Positions 44,137 to 53,016 of a stretch of 64,000 bases of DNA are shown one piece after another (position 1 is the stretch's first letter; every line of letters starts with the position of its first letter). Below the pieces are notes generated by a model, which had not been told where the DNA came from, did no database searches, and saw only the letters and a program-made list of their open reading frames with translations. The DNA is from Psychroflexus tropicus DSM 15496 (lineage in GTDB: Bacteria; Bacteroidota; Bacteroidia; Flavobacteriales; Flavobacteriaceae), in the NCBI RefSeq assembly GCF_000378765.1, contig NZ_KB905343.1, forward strand, positions 466,630 to 530,629, read 5' to 3'. Both the position numbers and the translations under genes were made by a program.

Positions 44137-44694
44137 ATGATAAATGAATATCAAAAAAGCATAAGAAAACAATTTGAATATTATAAATCTGTTGGAGAAA
44201 AAGCTTTTGACCAACTTGAAGAAAGGGATTTGTTTTGGCAATTAAACGAACAATCAAATTCTATCGCAATAATAATAAATCACCTTTGGGGAAATATGAA
44301 ATCTCGTTGGACTGACTTTTTGACTTCAGACGGAGAAAAAGAATGGCGGAGTAGGGATTTGGAATTTGAATCAGTCATCAAAACCAAAGTTGAACTAATT
44401 GAAAAATGGAATGATGGATGGAAGTGTTTGTTTGAAGCATTGGACTCTATAACTAAAGATAATTTTGATACAAAAGTCTATATCAGAAATCAAGAGCACT
44501 CAATAATTGAGGCGGTAAACCGACAATTAGCCCACTACTCCTATCATATTGGTCAATTGGTATATATTGGAAGAATGATTAAAGGAAATGAGTGGGATGG
44601 CTTAACTATTCCAAAAGGCAATTCAGATGAATTTAATAGAGAAAAATTTTCAAAAGGTAAACATAAAGGACATTTTTCTGACGATTTAAAATGA
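44137..44694 (+). CDS. DinB-superfamily protein (DUF1572)
   Basis: A 185-aa four-helix-bundle protein. IAIIINHLWGNMKSRW carries the first metal-binding His, and LAHYSYHIGQLVYIGRMIKG carries an HxxxH pair, the DinB/YfiT-like histidine pattern of DUF1572 proteins. Members are metal-dependent enzymes, often thiol transferases, of unclear substrate. It is a single-gene unit immediately after repeat copy E. No signal peptide is present. The following 178 bp lead into the Panacea-toxin pair. Confidence 0.82.
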   Translation: MINEYQKSIRKQFEYYKSVGEKAFDQLEERDLFWQLNEQSNSIAIIINHLWGNMKSRWTDFLTSDGEKEWRSRDLEFESVIKTKVELIEKWNDGWKCLFEALDSITKDNFDTKVYIRNQEHSIIEAVNRQLAHYSYHIGQLVYIGRMIKGNEWDGLTIPKGNSDEFNREKFSKGKHKGHFSDDLK

Positions 44695-44860
44695 TAGAAA
44701 ACTGGCTATGATTGAACGTAAATAGACTCTTTGGCTTAATTCAATGCTATTTAGCTATCTTTAGTCTACGGCAGAAAGAATCTTGCGGATCTCCGCTACG
44801 AAATCATATCCAGAGACTTTACTCTTCAAATGAACTTAATGTTTAATCAGAATTTTTTAC

Positions 44861-44868
44861 TATTTTTG
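44861..44868 (+). promoter_or_regulatory. -7 box of the Panacea-toxin operon
   Basis: TATTTTTG matches TAnnTTTG exactly and ends 4 bp before the GTG start at 44873. With the usual distance from -7 box to start site, transcription would begin at or next to the GTG, giving a leaderless mRNA. Confidence 0.55.
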
Positions 44869-44872
44869 CAAA

Positions 44873-45448
44873 GTGGAAAAAGCAACTTACATAAGATTAT
44901 CTAACACTCAAATAGATAAGGTAGGGAATGCTATTGTTTACTTGTCCAATAAAATTCCTAATTTATCCAAAACCAAAGCCTTAAAGCTTATCTATATTTT
45001 AGACGAGTTGTCTATCAAAAAGAGTGGGATCCCTTACTTTAATTTGAAGTATAAAGTTTGGAAATTCGGGCCAGTTTCTGAAGAAATCTTTATTGATCTA
45101 TCATCAGAAACTACCTTGTTAAAAAAGTATATTGAAAGATCTTCTGATGAAGGTACAACTATAATAAGACCAATTTCTGATTTTAATGACGATGAATTCT
45201 CAGATAATGATATTGATTTATTAGATTTTGTTGTTGAACGATTCGGTCAACAAACAGCTAAAGAGTTAGTTTCTTATACACATAGGAAAACCTCGCCTTG
45301 GTACAACACTGCTCTGGAAAACTCCGTTTTACAATTATTAGAAAGCGAAGAGATAAATAATACTGAAATTCTCATTGACATGGGTTTATTAGTAAGTCAC
45401 GATGATAGAAAAAAAATGGTTTATGATGATTATCAGGAATCACACTAG
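44873..45448 (+). CDS. Panacea (DUF4065) domain antitoxin
   Basis: A 191-aa protein with the Panacea/SocA-like pattern: an N-terminal segment LSKTKALKLIYILDELSIKK, FNLKYKVWKFGPVSEEIFID and a later FGQQTAKELVSYTHRKTSPW. Panacea domains are versatile antitoxins that neutralise many unrelated toxins encoded next to them. It starts with GTG only a few bases after a -7 box. The downstream gene begins 2 bp after its stop, the typical coupling of an antitoxin-toxin operon. Confidence 0.85.
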   Translation: MEKATYIRLSNTQIDKVGNAIVYLSNKIPNLSKTKALKLIYILDELSIKKSGIPYFNLKYKVWKFGPVSEEIFIDLSSETTLLKKYIERSSDEGTTIIRPISDFNDDEFSDNDIDLLDFVVERFGQQTAKELVSYTHRKTSPWYNTALENSVLQLLESEEINNTEILIDMGLLVSHDDRKKMVYDDYQESH

Positions 45449-45450
45449 AA

Positions 45451-45897
45451 ATGTTTGAGGAAGGTAATATCATTTATTTTGACCCATTTTATTTTAAAAA
45501 TGGTAATAAGGCTAAACCAAAATATTTTGTAGTTCTCAAGAATCAAGATAATTTAAATATCCTGGCATCTCTCCCAACAAGAAAAGATTCTATTCCTGCT
45601 AAAGATGAAATTGATGCTGGTTGCATAGATCTGCCAGACATTAATTTAAACTGTTTTGTAATTTCCCACTCTGAGGAAGTTACAGATTGTGGCAAATGTT
45701 TTGATTTTAAGACTTATATATACGGACATCAAATCGATATGTACGATACCGAATATCTAAATGAGATTTATCCTATTGAAAATTCTGATTACGAAATTTG
45801 GGGTAAGATGAAAGGTGACATATTTGTTGAATTAATTAGTTGCCTAAAGGGTTCTAGAGCTGTTAAGAGAAAATATAAAAAGCTTTTAAACCAGTGA
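45451..45897 (+). CDS. Putative toxin partner of the Panacea antitoxin
   Basis: A 148-aa soluble protein. EGNIIYFDPFYFKNGNKAKP followed by KYFVVLKNQDNLNILASLPT has the opening of a small MazF/PemK-like beta barrel (GDIVYFD...KPRPVVVL), but the match is not strong and the rest is divergent. Four cysteines and two histidines occur in the middle. Its place 2 bp after a Panacea gene makes it a toxin candidate by context; the target is unknown. Confidence 0.6.
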   Translation: MFEEGNIIYFDPFYFKNGNKAKPKYFVVLKNQDNLNILASLPTRKDSIPAKDEIDAGCIDLPDINLNCFVISHSEEVTDCGKCFDFKTYIYGHQIDMYDTEYLNEIYPIENSDYEIWGKMKGDIFVELISCLKGSRAVKRKYKKLLNQ

Positions 45898-45912
45898 TAA
45901 AGTAATCAGTTA

Positions 45913-45996
45913 TTCTAACCATTTACAAGCCACTATAATTTTAAAAATAAAATGTTTTTAAGTCCTTTTCAGGGCTTTTATATTTTTGATTGCGTT
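45913..45996. repeat. Intergenic repeat, copy F (left half only)
   Basis: TCTAACCATTTACAAGCCAC (45914-45933), then AAGTCCTTTTCAGGGCTTTT and ATATTTTTGATTGCGTT align with the left half of copy E. The right half (TATGCTTTTGCGTTAT onward) is missing, so this appears to be a truncated copy at the end of the repeat-bearing region. Confidence 0.5.
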
Positions 45997-46040
45997 AAAA
46001 TCCTAGACAAATAAATAAAATTCTACATTGCAAGTTAAAG

Positions 46041-46073
46041 TTAAGGTGTTCAAAAGAATACTTATCACCTTAA
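46041..46073. promoter_or_regulatory. Inverted repeat ahead of the GlxA-like gene
   Basis: TTAAGGTG (46041-46048) and CACCTTAA (46066-46073) form a perfect 8-bp dyad with a 17-bp loop. A -7-like TAGATTTTG follows directly, then ATG 46092. It could be an operator or a weak terminator for the preceding toxin gene. Confidence 0.4.
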
Positions 46074-46091
46074 GATTTAGATTTTGTAAAA

Positions 46092-47054
46092 ATGCATAAT
46101 AAAAATTCAGAGTATCATTATCGAGCTGTATTTCTGGTGCCTCCAAGCGTTCATTTATTAGACCTAACAGGACCTGCCCATATTTTTTATGAAGCTAAAA
46201 GTTATGGTGCACCTATTGAGATCTCTTATGTTAGTCTTAGTAATGAATCAGAAGAAAAATCAACTGCCGAAATATCTTTAGGAAAACTTAAGCGCTTTAA
46301 TGATTTCGTTTTAGGTCCAAATGATTGGCTTATTATTCCGGGACTGGAATCTGAGCTTTTGCTGAATGAGGTCTTTTTGAAGGAACACGTTCAATTCTAC
46401 GAGTGGCTGCTGCTACAACATCAGCAAAAAGCGAAGATATGTGCAGTATGTACTGGAGCATATCTGCTAGCTAAAGCAGGCTTATTAGATGGAAAGAATT
46501 GTACTACTCACTGGAAATATCTTAGCGATTTTAGATATAGATTTCCTGATGCTAAATTATGTGCAGACAGACTATTCGTAAAAGATCAAAATATTTACTC
46601 TACAGCAGGTATTTCTTCAGGTATTGACTTATCACTCTTTCTACTTGAAGAGCAATTCGGATCTGTTGTCGCTTCTGAAATTGCCAGAGAAGTTGTAGTC
46701 TATCTCCGCAGAACTGCCTCTGACCCCCAACTAAGCGTTTTTTTACAGTACAGAAATCATATCGAAAACCAAGTGCACCAAGTTCAGGATTTATTGGCTC
46801 AGAATCTGAACAAAAAATTCACTATTGAAGATCTAGCGGAACATGCTTATATGAGTCCTCGTAACTTGACAAGGTTATTTAAAAAAACGACAGGTATTAC
46901 CATCGGGAAATACATCGAAAAGCTAAGAGTAGAAAGGGCTATGCATCTTTTAGCAGAGGGCAAAAAAATGGATGAAGTAGCAAGTGAATGCGGTCTCAAA
47001 AGTACAAACCAGCTTCGGAGCTTGCTTAATAAATATAAAGCTTCTATTCATTAA
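46092..47054 (+). CDS. GlxA-family regulator (DJ-1/PfpI domain plus AraC HTH)
   Basis: A 320-aa regulator. Residues 1-190 form a DJ-1/PfpI-like domain, with the nucleophile-elbow cysteine in ICAVCTGAYLLAKAG. The C-terminal AraC HTH (about 222-320) reads FTIEDLAEHAYMSPRNLTRL then MDEVASECGLKSTNQLRSLL. The PfpI part in such proteins senses a small molecule. Directly after its stop lie two TTTGTCCTT repeats (47072 and 47093) in front of a protein that itself contains a PfpI domain, so it is a likely direct regulator. A close paralogue is encoded at 53594. Confidence 0.88.
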   Translation: MHNKNSEYHYRAVFLVPPSVHLLDLTGPAHIFYEAKSYGAPIEISYVSLSNESEEKSTAEISLGKLKRFNDFVLGPNDWLIIPGLESELLLNEVFLKEHVQFYEWLLLQHQQKAKICAVCTGAYLLAKAGLLDGKNCTTHWKYLSDFRYRFPDAKLCADRLFVKDQNIYSTAGISSGIDLSLFLLEEQFGSVVASEIAREVVVYLRRTASDPQLSVFLQYRNHIENQVHQVQDLLAQNLNKKFTIEDLAEHAYMSPRNLTRLFKKTTGITIGKYIEKLRVERAMHLLAEGKKMDEVASECGLKSTNQLRSLLNKYKASIH

Positions 47055-47071
47055 CATACTCCTGAAATTTA

Positions 47072-47129
47072 TTTGTCCTTATTCTGCGCATCTTTGTCCT
47101 TTTTGATCCTATCAACTTTTTTAGATTTG
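47072..47129 (+). promoter_or_regulatory. Tandem TTTGTCCTT operator and promoter, copy 1
   Basis: TTTGTCCTT occurs at 47072-47080 and 47093-47101, exactly 21 bp apart. TAGATTTG at 47122-47129 matches the -7 box TAnnTTTG. ATG 47150 follows. The same arrangement occurs at 54535 and 63938. Direct repeats two helical turns apart next to a -7 box are typical of AraC-type activators. Confidence 0.75.
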
Positions 47130-47149
47130 ATTTATCAATTAAAGATGAT

Positions 47150-49267
47150 ATGAAAAAAATAATCTTAATATTTCCTTTATTGTTTTTTATATGTGCTGCG
47201 ATAGCGCAAAATTCTAGCTCAAAAGAAGACTCTACCTACATCTGCCCGCCTTGTGATAACTCTTGCGATCAGGAAGTGTATTCAGAACCAGGTATTTGCT
47301 CTCAATGCAATATGGCACTGGTAAAAAGAGAACTACCTAAAACTATTGCGTTTTATCTGCAGGATGGGGTAGAAGTATTGGACTTTGCAGGACCTCTTGA
47401 AGTTTTTTCTTATGCGGGCTATGAAGTATATACAGTTTCCAAAAACAGGCAACCTATAAAGTCACAGGGAGTGCTTACCATAACTCCTGATTACAGTATA
47501 GATGATGCTCCTCAGGCAGATATTTTGGCCTTCTTTGGAGGCAATGCCAGCTCAGCATATGAAGATGAAAACATAATAAACTGGATAAGACAACAGCAAG
47601 GGGTACAGTATTACTTTTCTGTATGTACAGGTGCCTTCATATTAGCTCAGGCAGGTATTCTGGATGGAAAAATTGCTACTACCTTTCATGATGCATTGCC
47701 CGATCTAGAAGCTGCGTATCCGGCAATAGATGTAAGGAAAAATGTTCGCTTTGTAGATAATGGTAACATCATTACCACAGCGGGTATCTCTGCTGGTATA
47801 GACGGAGCATTGCACCTGGTAGCTAAACTTAAGGGATTTGAGGCTGCCAAACGTACTGCATACTACATGGAATATGACAACTGGGAAGTTGGAAACGGTC
47901 TAATACTTTCAGACGATGATCCATATCCAAAGCAGATTTCTTATAAAAAGCTTCAAGAGTATGAGGGGGAATATGAATACATAAATAATTCTTCTCTACT
48001 AATTTTCGCCTCGGAACTTGATACCACGCTTTATGCGCTCATTGATGGTGCCAAGTATCCTTTAAATTATATGGATACTAATAAGTTCACTGATATTCAG
48101 GGTAAGCCTGTCATTTTCCAAAGAGATAAAAAAAGTAAAGTTAAAAGTTACAAAACTGAAGGAAAGACATTTGCTTTTCTCAACGATGATTTTGATAGGT
48201 CGATAGTGTATCCTAGAAAAGAATTATATGGCATTCCTGATTCTTATGCTTATCAGGTGCCGAAAGACCTGAATGATGGTTTATCGGTAGGGAATTTAGA
48301 AACTACTTTTGATAATTCTCAACCTATTATTGAAATGGTGAAAGAAACCATTATGGGACACTATCCAGATGTGCATAGTATACTCATACACAAAAATGAC
48401 AAGCTAGTATTAGAGGAATATTTCTATGGTTACGATAAGAACACACCTCATCAATTGAGGTCTGCCACTAAGCCATTTATTGGCGGAGTCCTTGGAATTG
48501 CTATTGACAAGGGGTTTATTAAAAGCGAGGACGATAGACTTTTGCCTTATTTCAATTCCAGATATCAGGAAATCGCAAATATGGATGACAGGAAAAAAGA
48601 TATAACCATTGAAAATTTCCTAAGGTATCGGCACGGCATGGACTGTGAGAATAATAATCCTGAAAGCGAAGGTTATGAGTTGAAAATGATGCAAAGTGAA
48701 GATTGGGTCAAACATACACTTGATCTACCCATGGTCAAAGAGCCCGGTCAAACCTCATCTTATTGTACAGGATGTCCTCTCACTTTGGGTAGTTTAGTCG
48801 AGATTACCACTGAAAAAAATATCGAAGATTTTGCGGAAAAGAACCTATTTGAACCATTAGGAATCTCGAATTACGACTGGACTTTTGAACCAAATCAGAA
48901 AAGCATAAATATGTTTAGTCAAATGTATATCACCCCGAGGGACTTAATAAAATTAGCTAAACTTTATAAAGATGGCGGTAAGTGGAAAGGTAATCAAATT
49001 ATTTCTGAAGAATGGGTTAATAAAACATTTGATACAGAAGAAGGAGATTACGGATACGGATGGGAACATAAGTATTTCATTATTGACGGCAAGAGATATA
49101 ATTCTTATTTAGCTACTGGAAATGGAGGGCAGAAAATAAACATTTGGCCAGAATTGGATATGATTACGGTATTTACAGGCGGAAATTATAATTCATATGC
49201 ATTGTATGGTAAAAGTACTCCGCCCAATGAAATGATTCCTAAGTATATATTGAAAGCTTTGGAATAA
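47150..49267 (+). CDS. Exported fusion: metal-binding, PfpI and serine beta-lactamase-like domains
   Basis: A 705-aa periplasmic protein. A signal peptide ends near ICAAIAQ. A heavy-metal-binding-like knuckle follows (YICPPCDNSC ... PGICSQCNMALV; about residues 25-60). A DJ-1/PfpI domain spans about 63-250 (YFSVCTGAFILAQAGILDG). A C-terminal class C beta-lactamase/CubicO-like domain lies at about 395-705 with SxxK as SATK. The second motif YxN is replaced (SYCTGC), and the third is GNGG without His or Lys. It may be a hydrolase or an inactive binding protein. It is probably controlled by the GlxA-like gene upstream. Confidence 0.82.
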   Translation: MKKIILIFPLLFFICAAIAQNSSSKEDSTYICPPCDNSCDQEVYSEPGICSQCNMALVKRELPKTIAFYLQDGVEVLDFAGPLEVFSYAGYEVYTVSKNRQPIKSQGVLTITPDYSIDDAPQADILAFFGGNASSAYEDENIINWIRQQQGVQYYFSVCTGAFILAQAGILDGKIATTFHDALPDLEAAYPAIDVRKNVRFVDNGNIITTAGISAGIDGALHLVAKLKGFEAAKRTAYYMEYDNWEVGNGLILSDDDPYPKQISYKKLQEYEGEYEYINNSSLLIFASELDTTLYALIDGAKYPLNYMDTNKFTDIQGKPVIFQRDKKSKVKSYKTEGKTFAFLNDDFDRSIVYPRKELYGIPDSYAYQVPKDLNDGLSVGNLETTFDNSQPIIEMVKETIMGHYPDVHSILIHKNDKLVLEEYFYGYDKNTPHQLRSATKPFIGGVLGIAIDKGFIKSEDDRLLPYFNSRYQEIANMDDRKKDITIENFLRYRHGMDCENNNPESEGYELKMMQSEDWVKHTLDLPMVKEPGQTSSYCTGCPLTLGSLVEITTEKNIEDFAEKNLFEPLGISNYDWTFEPNQKSINMFSQMYITPRDLIKLAKLYKDGGKWKGNQIISEEWVNKTFDTEEGDYGYGWEHKYFIIDGKRYNSYLATGNGGQKINIWPELDMITVFTGGNYNSYALYGKSTPPNEMIPKYILKALE

Positions 49268-49659
49268 TGCCAGCACATAACAAAGAATACAGATAAAAAA
49301 CAATTGTTTTTATCTATTTATTTGAAACAGAATTAATGTAAACTCATGGATTTTTTATACCATAAATTACTAACTCGTGTGCAAAACCATTAGAAATATG
49401 TCGATATAGAAATCTTTTTAGTAAATTTAAAATGGTCAAGATAAATTGACTCTTTAACCAGTCTTATAATTAATAATTATTATTAATCCGGGCCATATTT
49501 TACCTAAGATTTTAATGATATAATTAAAATCTGATTAAAAATTCAAAACTGGTCATTTTACCTCTCCCTAAAAAAAGGAATGGATATTCGTATTTTTACA
49601 ATTCTTTGATATCTAGTTCTTTTACTTTTGGCATAAAATTTCCCAACAAATTCAAAATA
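49268..49659. other. Intergenic region with a weak AT-rich hairpin
   Basis: GATAAAAA (49292-49299) and TTTTTATC (49307-49314) form a hairpin shortly after the preceding stop and may terminate it. TATTTTTA at 49591-49598 is a near match to the -7 box for the next gene. No other gene or repeat was seen in these 392 bp. Confidence 0.4.
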
Positions 49660-51147
49660 ATGTCCAAATTATATTATAAAAGAAATTTATTTTCCGTTGA
49701 TCATTTTCAAAAGAAAAAATCAATTACAGTATTATTTCTTATATTTTTATTAGCAAGCTGTAATGAAAATGCTAACACTAATACAGGCAATTTATTTAAT
49801 ACAGCAGGTGCTTCAAAAGAGATTAATCAGGAGCAAAACAAATATTTAAAGTATAATTCGAAGAGTATTACTTTAACCAATGCAACTATTATTGATGGAA
49901 CCGGTGATACCATAAAACAAAATCAAACACTTCTTATTGAAAATGGTGTATTCAAATCAATAGGAAATGATGGTGAAATTAATATTCCTAAGATCTCAAA
50001 AATAGTTGATTTAAAAGGGAAAACAATCATTCCAGGTATTATTGGGATGCACAACCACCTTCATATACCCAGGTTTCCTGATGTTGGTGAAATAGCATCC
50101 AAATTGTATTTAGCATCAGGGGTAACAACTATTCAGACCTGTGGTGCAGCCTCTCCTTATAAAGAGTTAGAGTTATCAAAAAAGATAGCTGAAGGAAACG
50201 TGGTAGGTCCTGACATTATTCCTAGTGCTCCGTTTATTACAGGATTAAGTGGTAATCCTAATATGATTATTCCCAGAAACGAAACACATTTAAGAGGTAC
50301 CATGCAGCACTGGTTAAGGCAGGGAGTAAAGTGGTTTAAGGTTTACAGGAATATAGCTCCAAACGATTTAAAAATCGTGATTGATGAAGCGCATAAAAAT
50401 GATGCTAAAGTAAGGGGACATTTATGTTCGATTACCTTTGAAGAAGCATCCAATTGGGGAATTGACGGCATAGAACATGGATTAAACAGCACAAGTGATT
50501 TCAGAACAAATAAAGAATTTGGTGTCTGCGTAGGTGGTAGAGAATATATGAATAAAATTATTATTGGAAGCAAAGAAGTTAAAGACTTACATAAATTAAT
50601 GATAAATAACGGAGTCGCATTAACTTCTACTCTTTCCATTTACGAGGCTAGTATACCTAACAGGGCTTATGCTGATGAAAGGACTTTAGAAGCTATGTCT
50701 CCCTTTTTGAAAAATGAATATAAGGAAAGAAGAAAAACGTTTGATGCAAATCTGAATAACCTAACAAGAAACAATAGCTTAAAACGCATCATGCAGTTTG
50801 AATACCAATATTTTAAAATGGGTGGCTTGCTATGCAGTGGTGTAGATGCAGGAAGACACGTTCTTCCTGGCTTTGGTGACCAACGCAATTATGAACTTCA
50901 TATTGAAACAGGCTTTTCAACCGAAGAAGCTATTCAAATTATGACTAGTAACGGAGCCAAGGCATTGGACCGTTCTGATATAGGGACAATTGAAGTAGGT
51001 AAAAGAGCTGACTTAGTTATCTTGGATGGTAATTTAAAGGAAAATTCAGCTGTAATCAAAGAAGTAGAAACCGTATTCAAAAATGGGATTGGGTATGATT
51101 CTGAAATCATACTATTAGAAACAAAAAACAAATTCGGTCTAGAATGA
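49660..51147 (+). CDS. Amidohydrolase-family lipoprotein
   Basis: A 495-aa protein from ATG 49660; an upstream TTG frame start at 49606 is disfavoured. A lipobox is seen in FLIFLLASCNEN, so it is anchored in an envelope membrane. The amidohydrolase core follows: HxH in GMHNHLHI, a likely metal-bridging Lys in KWFKVYRN, His in VRGHLCS and GIEHGLN, and the catalytic Asp in GVDAGRH. The C-terminal TIEVGKRADLVILDGNLKEN is typical. Related enzymes hydrolyse cyclic amides, dipeptides or imidazolones. It overlaps the next gene by 4 bp (ATGA). Confidence 0.88.
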   Translation: MSKLYYKRNLFSVDHFQKKKSITVLFLIFLLASCNENANTNTGNLFNTAGASKEINQEQNKYLKYNSKSITLTNATIIDGTGDTIKQNQTLLIENGVFKSIGNDGEINIPKISKIVDLKGKTIIPGIIGMHNHLHIPRFPDVGEIASKLYLASGVTTIQTCGAASPYKELELSKKIAEGNVVGPDIIPSAPFITGLSGNPNMIIPRNETHLRGTMQHWLRQGVKWFKVYRNIAPNDLKIVIDEAHKNDAKVRGHLCSITFEEASNWGIDGIEHGLNSTSDFRTNKEFGVCVGGREYMNKIIIGSKEVKDLHKLMINNGVALTSTLSIYEASIPNRAYADERTLEAMSPFLKNEYKERRKTFDANLNNLTRNNSLKRIMQFEYQYFKMGGLLCSGVDAGRHVLPGFGDQRNYELHIETGFSTEEAIQIMTSNGAKALDRSDIGTIEVGKRADLVILDGNLKENSAVIKEVETVFKNGIGYDSEIILLETKNKFGLE

Positions 51148-52067
51148 AATTCCTCATATTACATAAAATTGTAACTTTAGGTATAACATTCTTAATCCTT
51201 TCTCCTTTTAGTTTTTCAGCACAAACTGTCGAGAACCTTATATATTTGGGGCAAAAACCGCCTAAAATTCAGCCTGAATTATTTGCTCCCGATATCATTT
51301 CTAAGAAAAACAAATCACTATTTGGCTCGGTGTTTAATAAAGGCGGAACTGAATTTTACTATGGGGTAGATGTAAATGGAAAATCAGAGATTTGGTTCAC
51401 TAAGTTAGAAAATAAAGAGTGGACTAAGCCTGAAACATTGCTTTCTCTCAATCATTATAATGCTAACGACCCTTTTCTTTCAAATGATGAAAATCAGCTG
51501 TATTTTATATCTAATAAAGCTAACTTGAGCGATACGATTAGTGATAGTTATAACATTTGGTACATCGAAAGGGATGGAAAAGATTGGAATCTAGAAATAT
51601 TTAAGGTAGATACAACTGTCAATTCCGATAGGAATGAATATTATATGTCATTTACTTTAGATGGGAGTATGTATTTTTCTTCAAATGTTGACGCTCCGCC
51701 TGATAGTCAGCATAACTTTAATATTTATAAGTCAAAATATAAAAATGGTGCTTTTCTTAAATCAATACCAATGGATGAATCCATAAACACAAAAGATTAT
51801 GAAGCAGATGTATTCATTGCTCCTGATGAGTCCTATATCATTTTTTGTAGCATAAGAAAAGAAGGTTACGGTCAAGGTGACTTATACATCAGTTTTAAAA
51901 ATGATGATGGTAATTGGACAAAAGCCAAAAATATGGGAGAGATTATTAATACCGAAGGACACGAGCTTTGCCCATTTATAACAAAGGACGGTAAATATTT
52001 TTTCTACACTAGTAATAAAAAGATTTACTGGGTTGATTCGAAAATTATAAATTCTTTAAAAGACTAA
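51144..52067 (+). CDS. Exported PD40/TolB-like beta-propeller protein
   Basis: A 307-aa exported protein with a signal peptide ending near SFSAQ. Repeated WD40-like PD40 blades are visible: NDPFLSNDENQLYFISNKAN, then YYMSFTLDGSMYFSSNVD, ADVFIAPDESYIIFCSIRKE and LCPFITKDGKYFFYTSNKK. Such propellers bind ligands or partner proteins in the periplasm. It overlaps the amidohydrolase gene by 4 bp, and the deacetylase gene follows after 10 bp, so the three form one operon. Confidence 0.83.
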   Translation: MKFLILHKIVTLGITFLILSPFSFSAQTVENLIYLGQKPPKIQPELFAPDIISKKNKSLFGSVFNKGGTEFYYGVDVNGKSEIWFTKLENKEWTKPETLLSLNHYNANDPFLSNDENQLYFISNKANLSDTISDSYNIWYIERDGKDWNLEIFKVDTTVNSDRNEYYMSFTLDGSMYFSSNVDAPPDSQHNFNIYKSKYKNGAFLKSIPMDESINTKDYEADVFIAPDESYIIFCSIRKEGYGQGDLYISFKNDDGNWTKAKNMGEIINTEGHELCPFITKDGKYFFYTSNKKIYWVDSKIINSLKD

Positions 52068-52077
52068 ATAAAAAGTG

Positions 52078-53016
52078 ATGCCATTTAAGTTTAAAATAAT
52101 AGCATTTTGTGTTATTAGCCTAATTAACACATCTGTTTCTGCCCAACAAAAGTCTATTTCTATCACCATAGATGATGTGCCTAACACTTCAAAATATGAA
52201 AAAGACAATTTCTCTGCCACTTTGCTAAATGTTTTGGATTCTCTCAAAATACCATTTACCATTTTTATCAATGAAAGTAAAATCACAAAAAATAGTTTTG
52301 AAGCAGCGAATAAGAAACTGTTGAAGAAGTGGATTGAAAATGATCAATCGATAGTTGGAAACCATAGTTATAGTCATTCTCGATATTCTGAAGTGGGATT
52401 TGATAACTTTATAAATGATATTGAGCAAGGTGAAATATTGACCAAAAAATATGCTTCTTTATATGACAAAAATCATAAGTATCTACGTTTTCCATATAAT
52501 GATTTGGGTCAAGATTCTACTCAACATCTACAAATCAGAACTTTTTTAGAATCAAGAAACTATTTAATAGCTCCATTTACAATTGAAAGTTCCGATTGGA
52601 TGTTTAATTATGTATATGAATACTATCTCAACAAAAAAGAATATAAAAAAGCCACAGCCATTGGAAAGCAATATGTCGAAAAGACTATTGAGTTGGTGAA
52701 ATTTTATGAAGTACTGAGTGAATCAATTTATAATCGCCCTATTAACCATATCTATTTATGTCACGACAATTCCATTAATGCAGATTATTTGACCCAAATT
52801 GTAGAAGGATTTGAAAAAGTGAATTACAAGATTGTAAGCTTTAAGGAGTCACTAAAAGATCCAATCTACCAGCAGAAAGATTTCTACTACCAAAAATGGG
52901 GTATCAGTTGGTTATATAGATGGATGAGAAGTTCAAAAGAACGATATGCTTGGATGGGTCAAGCACCCGACTTATCAGACATTGAAAACACATATAACAA
53001 CATTTTGATCAATTAA
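52078..53016 (+). CDS. Exported polysaccharide deacetylase (NodB-like)
   Basis: A 312-aa protein with a signal peptide (MPFKFKIIAFCVISLINTSV). The NodB motifs are present: ITIDDVPN with the catalytic Asp pair, and GNHSYSHSRYSE with the zinc-binding HxxxH, then LRFPYNDLG. It would remove N-acetyl groups from surface glycans or peptidoglycan. An in-frame GTG lies 3 bp upstream. It closes the operon that starts at 49660. Confidence 0.88.
   Translation: MPFKFKIIAFCVISLINTSVSAQQKSISITIDDVPNTSKYEKDNFSATLLNVLDSLKIPFTIFINESKITKNSFEAANKKLLKKWIENDQSIVGNHSYSHSRYSEVGFDNFINDIEQGEILTKKYASLYDKNHKYLRFPYNDLGQDSTQHLQIRTFLESRNYLIAPFTIESSDWMFNYVYEYYLNKKEYKKATAIGKQYVEKTIELVKFYEVLSESIYNRPINHIYLCHDNSINADYLTQIVEGFEKVNYKIVSFKESLKDPIYQQKDFYYQKWGISWLYRWMRSSKERYAWMGQAPDLSDIENTYNNILIN

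Noticed and set aside
31075-45996. Repeats as classical integron attC sites
   Set aside because: GCGTTAT is present, but the full core GTTRRRY with paired RYYYAAC was not matched and no integron integrase lies in the window, so only a cassette-like hypothesis is kept.
47072-47101. Tandem short repeats as CRISPR
   Set aside because: The repeats are only 9 bp, occur in pairs and sit in promoters; no array with regular spacers exists in the window.
49606-49659. TTG-started extension of the amidohydrolase
   Set aside because: The lipoprotein signal sequence is already preceded by enough residues from ATG 49660, and the extension has no support.
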